Of a stretch of 64,000 nucleotides of DNA, positions 24,812-37,639 are shown piece after piece. Below the pieces are notes generated by a model, which ran no database searches, was not told the DNA's origin, and saw only the letters and a program-made list of their open reading frames with translations. The number at the start of each line of letters is the position of its first letter. Positions within the stretch are counted from its first letter, which is position 1. Origin of the DNA: Metellina segmentata (lineage: Eukaryota > Arthropoda > Arachnida > Araneae > Tetragnathidae); the NCBI GenBank assembly GCA_947359465.1, contig OX375878.1:92131377-92195376 (forward strand). Reading direction: 5' to 3'. A program made the position numbers and the translations under genes.

Positions 24812-25529
24812 CAGACTGCGAAGAATTTCATTAGAGCAGAGTGCTCATTTATGTAGTTTTTGCAGCTATATATTATGCAGCACCCTTAGTCAAATCAAGC
24901 ATATTTAAACTAAACTACAAAATTGGTGAATGATTTTCGAAGCTCTTGATTTCAAATTGTTTGCATCCGGCTATTCCCATTCGCCAAGTATATGCTTTCA
25001 TTGATTGAAAAAAAGAATACAATTTTTGTCAATTTTGCTTAATTCCAAATATACCGGCCCTTGTCAAAATTTTCTCTAGATTACCCTTACTAAGAGTAAT
25101 TAGAAAATATTTGAAGCGTGTGATAAAATGTTTTGAAGAATGTGCTAGGTATATGGAACTGTTGTTTTTCCGTGAACATATAATTTTTGGATTTCCTGAG
25201 ATTTATCTGTTTTTAAATTAATACGCGGTTGGAGAAGTTGTTTACATGTTCACTTTGTACTCAATCGTTGTAAAGGTTTTCGTTGCTTCAGAGCCGATGA
25301 AATGCTGTTTCATTTTAAAGTTAACTACGGAATTCGCATTCACTCTTACATTTCCCCGCCTACCTTTCACATTTTTATTTTTGTTAAAATTTTAACTAAA
25401 ACAGAAAGCTGTTTTTGTAAACTAATCAAGTCATGCTATTTGTAGGCATTTTATTTTAAATATTTCGTGTTGATTGAAATTCTCTGAAGTAAACCATTAT
25501 GAATTCAATAAATTGTTTTCGATAATATT

Positions 25530-25793
25530 CCAATCTATGTTAATAAAACGAGATATTAAAAAAATGTTCAACGAAGAAACCTGAGATTTTTTAAGAAGGT
25601 AACTTACATATACCAATAATAGGTGGGTTTATATTTTTCAATTTTTGTGTTTGTTTTTTAACCAATCTATGTTAATAAAAGGAGATATTAAAAAAATGTT
25701 CAACCAAGAAACCTGAGATTTTTTAAGAATGTAACTTACATATACCAATAATAGGTGGGTGTATATATTTCAATTTTTGAGTTTGTGATATGT
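25530..25793. repeat. 132-bp tandem duplication
   Basis: CCAATCTATGTTAATAAAA … CATATACCAATAATAGGTGG … TCAATTTTTG at 25530-25661 repeated at 25662-25793 with few changes. Confidence 0.92.
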
Positions 25794-27576
25794 GGAAATG
25801 CAGGTTTATGTATGTAGGGTTACCACAGGCAACGAAAGGGCGATTTTTGCTACTTTGTTATAAACTTGGAGAGTAGGTGCATTTTTCAAAGCTTCTCAAA
25901 AGCTTTTAATTTCAAAATTTTGGCTGCTTTTTTTTTTAAAGTTTATCAAATGTTAACGAAAATTCTGTCGTTTCCTTTTTTTTAAACAAATAGCGTATGG
26001 CAAACTTATTTTTCATTGAATGAAGTTTAGTGAGATTTTCAGAGGGACGCCAACTTTGAAATTTTGGCGTCAGGTCGCAGCAACCATGGAAGAAACACCT
26101 GAGTATGTGGTTGATAGATTGTTGTGAAAATTTTATTAAGAAAATATTTTGTTCTTAATTTCAAAATTGAAATTTCTGGGCGACATCTTCACCGTCTGTT
26201 CTATACTTAATTGGCACATTTTGTATTTTATCCGATTCGTTTTGTTTCTGGGGATCTAAAATTGCTACTAAAATTAGGTAAAGAGAAGACATATTTGCTG
26301 CTATTTTTAAATATTTATACTACTATTCCACAAACTCTTTGTCTTGGCACCCCTGTGTATATGAATACAGCGATTTTTGCAAGATTACGAGGCACTATTC
26401 AAAATCAAACTCATAAAACGTTTTAAAAAAAATATTGCTTGTAAAACAATTTTTTTCCGAAAATTGTTTTTACAAAATCTAAGTTCTAATACTCTTATAT
26501 TTGTACTTGTTTTTTCTTATAAAAAAAATTCCGAATATTTTTTTAGTGATGCAAGATTATTAAAGCCTTTAATTTTTTTGAAGAATTTATTCATATCCAT
26601 TAGGAAACTGTAATTACTGATGGCATTTTATTTTAAAGTTGCATTGAGATCAAGTTTTACCACAATTTCAACTACTTTAAATTTCATTTTTTAGGAAACA
26701 AATCTTTAATAAAAAATTGCAAGCGAAAAACTCACTGAAAATAAAAGTTTAATTTTTCTCCTCGGGTATATGGCAATGCGAGAATTAATATATTATTTTT
26801 GCTTCCAATTAGAATTTTAAGTTTAAGCATCTAAGTTAAGACATCGATATGCGTTCTGATTCCAACATTTCTGGGTATGTGAATATATGTTCTTTTGTAA
26901 ATAAAATCGTGTTAGTGGTATTTATTCCCTTCCGAGTATTTTTGGAATTTTATTCATGTTGGTTAAGTTGCTACTGCTGCATTTATTTGTTTCACTATTT
27001 TATATCGTGAATAATTTATTTTGGACTTATTTACTATTAATTATTTCATGCCAATATCGCTAAATACATCAGCTCATTTCTTGATGGTTTGTGTTTTTCG
27101 ACCAATTGTAAGACATTCGTTTAACATGGTTGTAGAATTCTGTTTTGGAAAAAGAAATAAAATTCGCAAAACAAAATCTTAAAATTATTGTTTCTAATCG
27201 TTCGGTGTAATTATTCAAAGTTCTTAAATTTCGAAATAGATTTCCTTTACAAGTTCGTTCATGTCGCTAAACACTTACAATAATTTATTTTGAAACATGA
27301 AAACAAATGTATTTTATTGAAAGATGTATTCACCAGTAAAGTAATTTCATATAGTACTTATATTTATGAACAAATACGTGATTTCCTTTGTGAAACGTAA
27401 TGAACGAATTGAAATAAAAAAAGGTCCATAAGTTTTTTAATCATTTTTAGGAGAATGCTGACGTGCAGATTTTTCTGACTTGGCAGTTTGACTAAAGAAA
27501 ATTGTGAATTAAATTTTGCCGTTTTGGGAAGAATATTAAGTCATAATATATTCGAGTTAAGATATTTTATTGGGTC
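25794..27576. other. Intronic sequence, nothing recognised
   Basis: Very AT-rich; ORFs at 26211-26613 are low-complexity. 24.3-25.5 kb is similar apart from the TA run. Confidence 0.6.
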
Positions 27577-28425
27577 CATAGACGATCAATATTATTGTCA
27601 ATGTGATTGTCTATGAGGCTCATTGAAGCAACCAATTACACGTGTAGGAGGCGATTGCCGCACATTGATAGAAATTTTGATTGAGGGACATTGACGGGCG
27701 CCGATTGATCGTTTAAAATCCGCAATTGTCAATCGTTCGGGCAGTAGGGCTTTTTTATTCTCTCATCCAAGTTTATATATTCGGTATCGTTAAAGACCGA
27801 GTAAAAATTTCAACGGATTTGAAATCTGCGGAAAATTTTACACCAGATGTAAATTATAAAACCTAAAATGTAATTTCTGTTAACAAATAAGTTTTGAATT
27901 GAAACTTATTTATTGACAAAACGAGCCCTACGAGAAGTGATTGTGTCTGGGAACGGGAGTTTGTGATGTTTGTAATTACTTTATATCGCGATTGTCCCAC
28001 GGAAGTAGGAAAGACAAAAGAAGTATTGCTTTGCAAGAAATTGTTGATGTGTTAAAACAAAATAAATCTGATTATACCGAGGAAAAATAAAAACAGAAAA
28101 TTAATATTATGCGTACGATTCAATATCTCGGTGAAAGTTTGAAAGTTTAGTCAGTGTTTGTAAGTAAAGCGGCTTTCTCAGTGTATACCACTCTTTGGTC
28201 TAGCGTCTTTTCCTATTTTCCTTCTTTCGATTGCAGACAACCAAAATCAAGGCAAGAAAGCCCAAATCTGTATTTGAAACCAATTTAGAACTTAAAAATA
28301 AAACAATTCAAGCTCCTTCGAAAAACATTGACCGAATGAGATTGACGGGTTGATTGAAGCTATATTGAAACACCTACCAATCGAAACCGTCAATCACATT
28401 GGTAATAATATTGACTGTCTAGGCA
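27577..28425. mobile_element. TIR element carrying a related coding scrap
   Basis: Left end TAGACGATCAATATTATTG then TCAATGTGATTG; right end the reverse complement CAATCACATTGGTAATAATA then TTGACTGTCTAGGC, about 34 bp at ~85% by eye. Segment 27780-27870 encodes IVKDRVKISTDLK and TPDVNYKT, matching 55486-55570 at DNA and peptide level. No transposase seen. The target duplication is not resolved. About 850 bp. Confidence 0.6.
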
Positions 28426-29469
28426 GCCATTTAAGTATTAAAAACGAAATAATTCTGTTAATCACAGAACGTCGATGTAGATAACCTTACCAGTTGAGTG
28501 CGAGTTTTTATGCAACCTGTAAAGTGTTTGTTCAAAATGGTAAACTTTTTATCGAAAATCCTGTGAAAGGACCGGATCTACCCTTTCTGGAAAAACTATA
28601 ATCTAATATCTTTGCTTTGCCTATTAGACGGATTTTCACTAAACAAAGAAAACACCGGAAGACAATGATTTTACTTCCGGTTAAACCAAGTTCTGAAAAT
28701 GTCCAGAAAGCACATTCTCCCACAAAACACTTGAGCTATCAACATTTAATTTTACTTAAAAGGTCTAAGTTGAAATTTAATTTTAAACAAGGTCTTTGTT
28801 TTTTCATATGCCAGTGAATGTAATTTTCAAGAAGTGTATTTGCTTTCAAAGAAATTAATCATGAATTACGTTTCTAATTAATTTATCCTTTCGTTAATGA
28901 TTGTAAAATTTGGAAATATCGTTTGTAAGAGTGTCAGTTAAAATAGTGACAGCAAAACTGAATACAAGATTGTTCACCCTGAGTTCGTACTTTTGAACCC
29001 GAGTATAAGTTCCGTTACTATTTATATAATTTGAAGTATAAAAATAAACTTTCTTAATTACTGAACTTCTGTTTCATTAAACATGTCAAAGTTTCCCCCT
29101 CTATTCCAAGCCTTATAATTTTACTGTCAGATTTATTACCTAACTCTCGGTGTATAAATTTATATTCTATAAGAACTTGCACTATTTGAAAATATGTAAT
29201 CTTAGGTCGAAACCTTTAAACACGTGCTTGCACGAAATTTGTAAATGTATTCTTTTGATGTAAATGCATATTATTACGATGCGGGAATAATAAATAAAAT
29301 GCTATAAATTTCTATGTATTTTTAAAGTTCTACTGGGAATATAAGCGATCGGTTTGTTGGAATTTATCGGACGCGAGGGCAAGATCTGATCAAGTTGCAC
29401 CAAGTAATGTCTTTCGCCTCAAGGTAATGGACGTACACGAAAGGAAATATTTCACTGACTAAAGAATTA

Positions 29470-29552
29470 GAGGAGTTGCAGGAATCGAATCTGCGCTTCT
29501 TACCAGGTCGCAGGCTATTGGGGCAATGGGCCAACTAATGAGCCACTGTGAA
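29470..29552 (-). mobile_element. SINE-A head, reverse orientation
   Basis: The minus strand reads CACAGTGGCTCATTAGTTGG … CCCCAATAGCCTGCGACCTG … GATTCGATTCCTGCAACTCC, matching the tRNA-like head including a good B box (GATTCGATTCC). No body or tail. A real tRNA is unlikely: the acceptor ends do not pair. Confidence 0.6.
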
Positions 29553-31345
29553 CAATGAGAGGGAAGTGAGAGAAAAAAACAGTTGTAATTTCTGTATAAG
29601 GAAGATAAATGTCTTTTATCCAATTATATGGGGGGAGGGGAGGGAAAATATCAAATCGAATTAAAGAGTTAAGCTTTGCACTGCTTGCTGAAATAAATTT
29701 AAGTATACATTCCCCTGGTTTTAATTTTATTTCATATGTATACTTATATCAGAATCTAGTCTTTTCTTTTGACAAAACCTGTTTTTTATTGTAATGTTTG
29801 GTTAATTTTATTATACTTGTGTTTATTCACTGCTTTAATTTTTTTTACTGCTTTTGCGAACCGTAACGTTTTTGTGAAATCTACCTTATTGGACCTTAAT
29901 GGTATTTCTTCTATACTGTAATTGGTTCTGTTGATTTATGCACCACGTAACTGTTAATGCTGTTTAAATTATTGGATGCTGAAGACTCTTTGGGAGTTTT
30001 GGTTACCTACCAGATTTCTATCCTCCATCAAAATTGTTTTCACCAACGAAAATAAATGAAAAAAAGGCCAACTGCAGATAACAATCCCCAGGATGTCTCT
30101 TTTTTTGTAGTTGTACGTTTATCTCTTTTATGTTGTTAAAATAAGCCGTAACCACCTGGAAACATAATTGTTGCATGTATTCAAAAATAACTTTTTCACT
30201 TGGTACAGAATACTTTAATGAATACGAATTTGTCATATCCAATCTCCTTGATCTCAAAGGACCAATATAGAAGTTTGTAACAGTAAAGTTATTTTAAAGA
30301 GAATTTTTATGTTCTTTGACCTTGAATTAATGAAAATTGAGTTGTGGTTTTGGAAGATATCTCGCGTAAACGAGCGTCGAATGTTAAATGTACTGGATAA
30401 TATTCTAAAATGTTCGCTTGTGTACTATTTCGATATGCATTGATATTCATGTCTCAAAAAATCATGAAAAACAGTTTCAATATTCGTTAAAACGAAACTA
30501 GACTACTTTATTTCGATACATGGTGAAGTATGTATCGATCATACTTGACCAAGTATGTAAATAAAGATGCATATATAATGGTTCGCGTCATAAGTAATGT
30601 ACTATTGTCGGGGCTCGTTTTTTACATTTTAGCTGTCATCCATTGAGGTTTGTGAGAAAATGTTTGTTATTGAAATTATATCTGTAGACACAATTTTTGT
30701 AGATGGAACATTTTATGTTTTTTGATAACGCCCGCATCTTGAAAACATGAATTTGTGAGAATAATGGTGTCCTTGTCATTTGATATAAACTGTCAAAAAA
30801 GGAATTTGTTGCAAAATTTAAGGTAATAACGATGCGTTAGTTAATTATTCATCTAATGGGGACCTAAATTTCCTTTCAAACTGGGATACAAAATGAGCCT
30901 GAAGCGTACGACTTGCTCTGGAAAAGTTCTTGTTTGGATTAATGCATTTGTCAAAATGTTAACTCGTAAAAGATTTCTCATCCATCGTATCATTGGTTAA
31001 TAATTTTCCAGCCTTAGAGCAAGTATACGTTGCATTTTGCAGAATTAAAAATAATTAATGCGAAACAAATTTAACTATATGTGTTTATCCGTACATATGA
31101 AAGAGGCACGACGTTCGCAAAGTTTAGCATAAATTATTTTCATTAATAATTATTAGAATTACGCCTTCTAGTTATATATTTTGTTAATGGAGTCTTAATG
31201 GACGAACTTCTTTAAATATTTCACTATTCAATGATATTCTGTACCTTAGAGCAACAAATGGAAGCAGTCTTACAAAGCAAGAAATGGAAGCAGTGGAAAC
31301 TAAGGATTGAAGTTTAGGGTAGTCCGTAAGAAGGGTACCCAGTAA
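29553..31345. other. Intronic sequence, nothing recognised
   Basis: AT-rich without second copies in the window. The stretch 28426-29469 is similar. Confidence 0.6.
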
Positions 31346-31993
31346 TCTATATATATAATTCTCTTACGTGGCACGCAAAAAAGACGCTATTTGTAATCGC
31401 GTTTTGGCAACACTGTACGATTGTTTGTTTATCGCGAAGTTTCGCGCATCGATTGCTATAAGCGTTATCGGATGAAATTTTATTGAAAAAAAAAAGGAAA
31501 TTTTAATGAGCTGTTGCAGTTAGTTTATATAGAAATCAAAGAAAGCGGAGGATCTTTTCAGGGCCATTTAAAAAACGGTCCTTTTCAGGGCCAACAATTA
31601 TAGTTCAACAAGATGCTTGCACTACAACTTTCGGCAACAAACTCAATGAAAAAGTGTGGGTCGTTTGAGTGCTGGGAAAATGTACACACAAACAACATGC
31701 TGGGTATTCAATTTCCAAAGCAACGCTCACATTTCGAGTCAAAATTTGCACAAAGTTTTCATTTGAATTCTGATTTTAGAGATACTGTATATATTTTTTC
31801 TGTAATACAGCAAATTTAGATTTGAAAAACATTTTTTTGTTAACATATTTTGTAAACAATCCCTTCTGCTAGGACACATGTCTTCATTGAGGCGAGCGAA
31901 GCGAGCATAGGTTCGCGCAGCGAACCACTGAGGATTGCGAAGCAATCCTCCGGGGGTTGGCGAGCGTCAGCGAGCAGGGGGCAGGCCCCCTAG
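31346..31993 (+). mobile_element. Non-autonomous Helitron with a row of 3' hairpins (copy 2)
   Basis: 648 bp. Begins TCTATATATATAATTCTC after an A and ends CTAG before a T, the Helitron termini (A|TC…CTAG|T). The last ~110 bp hold successive GC-rich palindromes: GCGAGCGAAGCGAGC, GGTTCGCGCAGCGAACC, GAGGATTGCGAAGCAATCC, GGCGAGCGTCAGCGAGC and a terminal GGGGGCAGGCCCCC abutting CTAG. No coding capacity beyond chance ORFs. Copies at 12686-13337 and 43980-44612 are in the opposite orientation. Confidence 0.8.
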
Positions 31994-32157
31994 TATGATA
32001 AATAATATATTTAAAAATCTTAACATATTACTTAGTCTCTTTAGATAAAAAAGTGAAGACATTTGATTTAATAAACCGCTGTAATTTAAACAGAGTTGTC
32101 GTTAAATCAATTTATTTAGTTTTTATACAACTAAAATAGATTCATTGGAATATTTTC

Positions 32158-32980
32158 GGTACAGCTACAGTTTACGTTTATGAGCGGTTGCAACGGCCTT
32201 GGTGATTTTTTTGGGCAAACTTCTAAAGTAGCCAAAAAAAAGAATTATTTCCAAAAATCTTTTTCTTTAAAAAATATTTCTCTTTTTACAACGGAAAATG
32301 AAAGTTTGAAAACACATTTGAGAACGTTTTGAAAAGTATATTTTTGAAAACCTTTATCAAAAGCAGTAAGCTTAAACACATTTCAAAACACATTTGTGAA
32401 CCAGCAGAAAAACTAATCTACGAATGTTGGGTAAGAATACCCTGAAATATATCAATTACACTAAATACAGTAGGCTTTTTGAAAATATAAATATTTTTAA
32501 AAGAAAAAGAAGCAAGAAATAATACAATCTGATACATCAGAAATGTTCCGTGGAAAAAAATAAAAAACAAAATTCCACAAATGGCGGAAAAAACAAAACT
32601 CTTAAATGTTTCGTGAAAAATATAATAGAATAAAAATTCCACAACTATAGAAATACAAATAAATGAACCAATGGTATCAGTAAACTTGTTTTAAAGGACC
32701 AATGCAATCGAAAATTATTTTAATATCAAAATAACCAATGGAAGCAAAGAAAAAATTTCAAACGAACCAATGAAGTTTTACGACTTTAACGGATTTTGGA
32801 AGAACTTTTTAGAATATTCAAAATGAAAATTAAAAGTTACCGTTTGCCGAGGTTGCCATGAAAACCACAATAACGTAAAAACAGATGGGTTGCCTTAATC
32901 TACCGTAACTCGCTACTAGAAGTGCACCAAAAAAAAAATCGCAGTTGCCACCACTCATAAACGTAGAGTGTAGCTGTACC
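32158..32980. mobile_element. MITE with perfect 8-bp target duplication (copy 2)
   Basis: TIRs GGTACAGCTACAGTTTACG … and its complement …GTAGAGTGTAGCTGTACC, extending inward about 50 bp (TTTATGAGCGGTTGCAAC / TTGCCACCACTCATAAA). Flanked by ATATTTTC at 32150-32157 and 32981-32988. The 8-bp duplication fits hAT, Merlin or Mutator-like superfamilies; the GG terminus is not the usual hAT CAG. Internal ORFs are chance. Confidence 0.85.
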
Positions 32981-33950
32981 ATATTTTCTATCAAGTTCGG
33001 TTTATTAAATGTCCTAAGTGACCGCCATTTTTTTGCCAACTATGATGGGCACTTACCTAGGCATTTCCATAGAATTAAGTAGGGGGAGGGGGGGGGGGGG
33101 TTCTAGCGCTGTATGCATTGGCAGTGGTATCTTTCTAACCACCATTGCTCCGGCATGTACTTAACTGCAGAACACGTGAAGTGCATATCTCAATATCTCA
33201 CCAGTAACAGCCCTTTAGTGTAAACAAAACAACTTTCCTGTTGAAAACGGTACAAATTAAATATAGTCGATATTTATGGCGGTTTCTTGGCTCCATAATG
33301 ACGACTATGTATATTCTCTGGTTAAGCATAATGGAAAGTCGATGTTCTTAGTAAAGTTTAAAAAATTTCATACTTTGCACGGTCGCGTGTTTGTCTACAG
33401 TAAGTGACCTACATCTAATTTTCAATAACGTGTTACAAAGGAACACAAAATCTAAAATTTTATTTTGACTTTGGTTATTTCTGTTTGTCCATTTACGGTC
33501 CTTTTGTATCATATAAGGGATACGATCGTAGCCTATGGAGCCTTATTTATTAATACAGATGGAAATATTTAGATTGCTAATAGGGTAATGACAGTTTAAT
33601 GTTCTGAACCTATCGACGGTTCACAGCGGACTGGTTAATTGGCTGCACACACTGCCTTTGAAATGATAAGTTATTTTTTTTTAATTTATCTGTGAGAAAA
33701 AACCATTAATTATGTAAAGAAAAAAATCTTTTAAATATCTCATTAATTTTAAGGTGCATTTCATTTTAGATTTGAATTTTAAAATACCACTGAATATTTT
33801 TCTAGTGGAATGTGAGATAAAATTCAAAACTCAATAGAATGTATCGAATACAATAAAAAATAAAATTTGAAACGTTAATGCTTTTTATGCTGATAATTTT
33901 ATTTCGCATGCCTTATTAATACGAAGTGTTCACTATAAGTATTCTCTTTC
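32981..33950. other. Intron end before the second Patj exon
   Basis: A G-run (GGGGGAGGGGGGGGGGGG, 33081-33100) and a slightly GC-richer stretch to 33200, then AT-rich sequence to the polypyrimidine tract at 33940. Confidence 0.6.
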
Positions 33951-33953
33951 CAG

Positions 33954-34088
33954 TTAAACACTGAATGGGCTCAAGTTGAATCTATAGATCTAATCAATGA
34001 TGGCTCAGGACTTGGCTTCGGCATCATTGGTGGTCGGAGTACTGGTGTCGTGGTTAAAACCATATTGCCCGGCGGAGTAGCTGACAGG
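33954..34088 (+). CDS. Patj: Patj (INADL-like) exon: first half of the next PDZ domain
   Basis: A 135-bp exon of 45 codons, phase 0 at both ends. The acceptor is TTTCCAG ending at 33953 and the donor GTAAGT begins at 34089. The peptide begins [13 protein letters not shown], has the carboxylate-binding loop [11 protein letters not shown], and ends [10 protein letters not shown], where the DGRLQ-type second half of a PDZ domain normally follows. Joining to the exon at 17097-17328 keeps frame (…SDMV then LNTEWAQ…), placing this as the PDZ after that one, PDZ2 in Patj. The exon encoding the rest of this PDZ was not found before 64000, so the next intron exceeds 29.9 kb unless a small exon was missed. 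Conservation is visible at every key PDZ position. Identity as a PDZ exon is nearly certain; Patj rather than another multi-PDZ paralog is likely. Confidence 0.9.
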
Positions 34089-34159
34089 GTAAGTCTCATT
34101 TTGTACTGTTTCCCAAATTGTTAAAAATGTATTTTCTATAACGTTTACAAATACAAATA

Positions 34160-34590
34160 TTGACGACCAACTACAGGCTCAAGCCCAACAAGGCTGGTCC
34201 TTTGTTTATGAATTCCCCAATTCCCACTGACTATTCAATTGTATCTTAAATTCGTACACTCCCTTTGAATTAACTATATTTTCTGGCAACGCGTTCCATT
34301 TGTCTATTACCCTATTAAAGTAGTAGTTTTTCCTTAAATCCCGATTAAAATGTGTCATTCAATTTATACCCATGGCCCCTTGTTCTGTTATCCCTATTGA
34401 AATTTAAGCCCTCTGTGTCCCATTGTTTTACCAACTTGAAAAGCTGAATCAAATCCCCACTCCTTCTTTTTCTTTCCAGTGTAAACATTTTCCAGCATGT
34501 AAACATTTTTTGTCAAGTTTCTGTTCGTAGGATTCAACTTTATTTTACTCAAGAAATCGTTGCTAACGTTCAAAAATGAATTTTCTTTCA
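34160..34590 (-). pseudogene. LINE (CR1/Jockey-like) RT C-terminus and 3' UTR
   Basis: The minus strand gives LERKRRSGDLIQLFKLVKQW, then TRGHGYKLN, then after a frameshift RDLRKNYYFNRVIDKWNALP and NSKGVYEFKIQL, the typical end of a non-LTR RT. Just 70 bp downstream of the Patj exon at 33954-34088, in antisense. At least three disruptions. The 3' end (GGACCAGCCTTGTTGGGCTT) also resembles CR1-like elements of arthropods and molluscs. Confidence 0.8.
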
Positions 34591-37500
34591 TATAATTTAA
34601 AAATTTAACTTAAAATGTGCTTTAGAAGGATTGCACTTTAACTGGATTATATTTCTTTGATGGCGTCAAAATGGTTAAACTGTGTTGACTGACAGGGTTT
34701 CTTTTCCTTCAATTTCACGTATGGTTTATGCGTTTTACATGATGGATATTTTTGTTTCATTCTACATTTTAAAAATTTCCATCTTGGGTGCAAATGTTCT
34801 TTCTGTTTGAATGTGTGTCGATTTCTTTCTCAGAGGCAATACTTTTGACCAGTTATTCTCAAAGTGGGGTCCATGGACCTTCAATGGTTCGTAACAAGTT
34901 TTCAGGGAGTTCGCGGAAAAAATGCAATATTTCACTAGCCAAAACAAAATATTTTAGAAACAAAAATTTTTCTACTATTTGCTTCGATTCTTTTGTTCTG
35001 AAATCTAAATTTTAGAATCTGAAACAATTGACGAGATTCCTGTATTTATTGATTTCAAATTGACAAAGGCTTTATATTGAAATCATCAAACATTAAACTA
35101 AACATTGCTAAGCTAATTGCTAAAAAAAGCTAAGTTTTATAAGATTAATGCATATTTTGATTCATTAATATTATAATTTTTCAGGTTACGAGCCGCCTTT
35201 TTATTTTTATTAGTAAATAAGATTTTTTTCCAGAAATATCTAGTTTTTTATTAACAACTTTAAAATTTCACCACTTACCTTAATGTGAAGTTTTAATGTT
35301 TATTTAACATGCTTAACACACTCATAGATCTAAATATTTTCTCTCCCATTAAGATGAAAATATGGATCCTTATGGACTTATGCAGATCTGATATAACCCA
35401 TTTAAATGTTGTAATTAATAGGGGTCCGTGAAATTGTTTTATTTTCCAATGTAGTTCTTGGATTGAAAAGTTTTGGAACTTCTTTAGATAGTTAAATTAA
35501 ATATTTAAAGTCGAGTATAGGACTCTATGTGCTGGTTTCTTTTTTAGATTGCGTATGATAATTTTCTTTGAATTTTAGGTCATGTGGCCTGTTCAAAACA
35601 CTGTTTGGATGTTGCAATGTACATTAAAATTTATGACTTAAAACTCAGATATTTAAATTTCAAATGGGGAATCATTTGATTAGAATTAATTTTAAAGTAT
35701 TTGTAAACTTAATAATTTCCTACTTTTATTGTGAGAAGACACTTTGGCCCGTTTGATTTTGTCGGATGTTCATTTGTGTTACTTCCTTTATTGTGTTTTC
35801 TAACATTAGATGTCATCGCAATGTGTGAATTCTTTTGTTTAAATGGATCCTAAGTCTTATAAATAAAGTAATCTTCAAAATTATTTTTGAATAAAAATCA
35901 CAAAATCTTCGCTTATATAATGACTTATTTAACCGTCCTCTACTCATTCTACTTTAAAGTACACCTCTGTAAGCCGTTTCTGTGTTAAAGAAAAGAAAAT
36001 TGATCGATTCTAAGATATGTTTCATCATGGTAATACTTGCTCACACTGAAAAGGTGATTGATCATACCATTTATGGGTCCGCGAAAATTAAGATTCAACT
36101 TGATTTTATTTCATGCTAAAATATGTAGGAATTTTTTATTTTAAAGCTGAAGTACCATTTTTATAAGAGAACAAAACTTTTTTTTATTATACTTTTTTTG
36201 TTCAGCTTTTAATTATAAAACCTTTCAAAGCAATTTTTATTTTCTTATATAAGAACATAATACTACCTATTGCCGTATAAGAATAAAAAATTCGCTTTTT
36301 TGACCATGTAAGTAAAATGTAAATTATATTATTTATCGATAGATGGCGCCACAATTCATTGTAATTCTAAAAATACATAAATAAAAGTTTGTTTTTATTT
36401 ATCCTGTGCAATCAGAAATAAAGCTTTTTAAATTATCTATTTTTTTTTCAATTACAATTTAAATGGAAGTACTAAATTCGAAGTTATAAACTTTCTTTGA
36501 CATCTTTTAATATTGGGTTTATATCTTTCTTTTTATTCGTTATGGGGTAAACAATTTTTTAAAGTAATTTTTTTAACTAATTTTTTATTTGCACTGTTCA
36601 CTTTTTAGTTTTTGAAATCCCTCACCTTTTAAATTTGTCTCATTCATTTATTTTTTCTCTCTCTTTTATGTCTATTTTTATTCTTCCTCTAATTTATTGC
36701 ACTCGTTGAATTTGCAAATACTCCCACAGATGGCAGTAGTAACCGAATGTAAAAAACGGAACCGTTCTTGGCAAAACCCATCTGCAGTGTTAATGGTACA
36801 AGGTTGGAAATATCACCAATAACCATAGTAATTTTTTCTGCAGAAATATTAGATGTTGAAATCAACTAAAGCGTTTTGTGCACTGAAAACAAAAAGATTG
36901 CTTTGATAATTACGATTTTTTAAATTCTAGTTTTGCCTTTTTTTTGGAAGTTCAAATTCGCAAAATGTACTGTAGAAATTCTAATGATAGAATCTGTGTT
37001 TCCAAAATGTAGAATATAAGTTTTCGTGTTAACTTTTTGTCGCATTTGGAGATAAATGTTGGAAAAGTTAAATAATGGTTTGATCCAGAGTTTACGAAGA
37101 ACCCCAATTTTCTGCCCTCTATTCGAGTAATTACTCGTAGCATTTAAAAAAATTGTTTAACTTGATAATCTGTATCTGTTATATGTAAATATATAAATTG
37201 AGATCGAAAATTTGATTTCCGATTTTGTTCGTACACATTTTGCCATACAGTACTTTGATATAAAACTTAAAAAATAGACATACGTTGAAATTCACGTGTA
37301 ACTTATAAACAGTGTTTTGATTTTAAATCTAATTGGAAACAGATACTTTTATCTACTTTTTGCTGTAATACTTAGTTGAAAATAACTCAGTGTTGTTGAT
37401 GTAGGTTTAGTACAATAAAGAAGTACAAATAAAGAAAAAGGATTTATTTTAGTGAAAAGGATATTTGAAATTGGATTTTGTTAAATTAATATTTCTTTAA

Positions 37501-37639
37501 CTACTCTTTACAACAAATAAAATTTTATAACAGTGCTTGTATATAGATTAAAACTAATATGTTTAGTTCTAAAATCTTGTACTCGAGCTACGTTTTAATC
37601 CAAGTTTCTATCATAGATGGCGCCACAATCAACTCTTAA
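34591..37639. other. Intronic sequence, nothing recognised beyond scattered motifs
   Basis: AT-rich and stop-rich; only the AGATGGC motifs stand out. 39219-41626 is similar apart from the SINE-A scrap, with a C-run at 41831-41842 beyond it. Confidence 0.55.

Larger units (their letters stand above)
17329..33953 (+). other. 16.6-kb Patj intron between two PDZ exons
   Basis: Bounded by GTAAGT at 17329 and CAG at 33951-33953, joining two phase-0 exon ends. It contains Helitron ends, the hAT fossil with nested SINE, a TIR element, a multi-hairpin Helitron and a MITE. No nested host gene is supported. Confidence 0.85.

Noticed and set aside
29470..29552. Functional tRNA gene
   Set aside because: Good B box, but no pairing acceptor stem; head matches the SINE-A family. 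The same applies to 20091-20195, 11170-11250 and 21309-21370.
32158..32980. P element or standard hAT
   Set aside because: P ends in CA and standard hAT in CAG; these TIRs start GG. The 8-bp duplication alone cannot decide.
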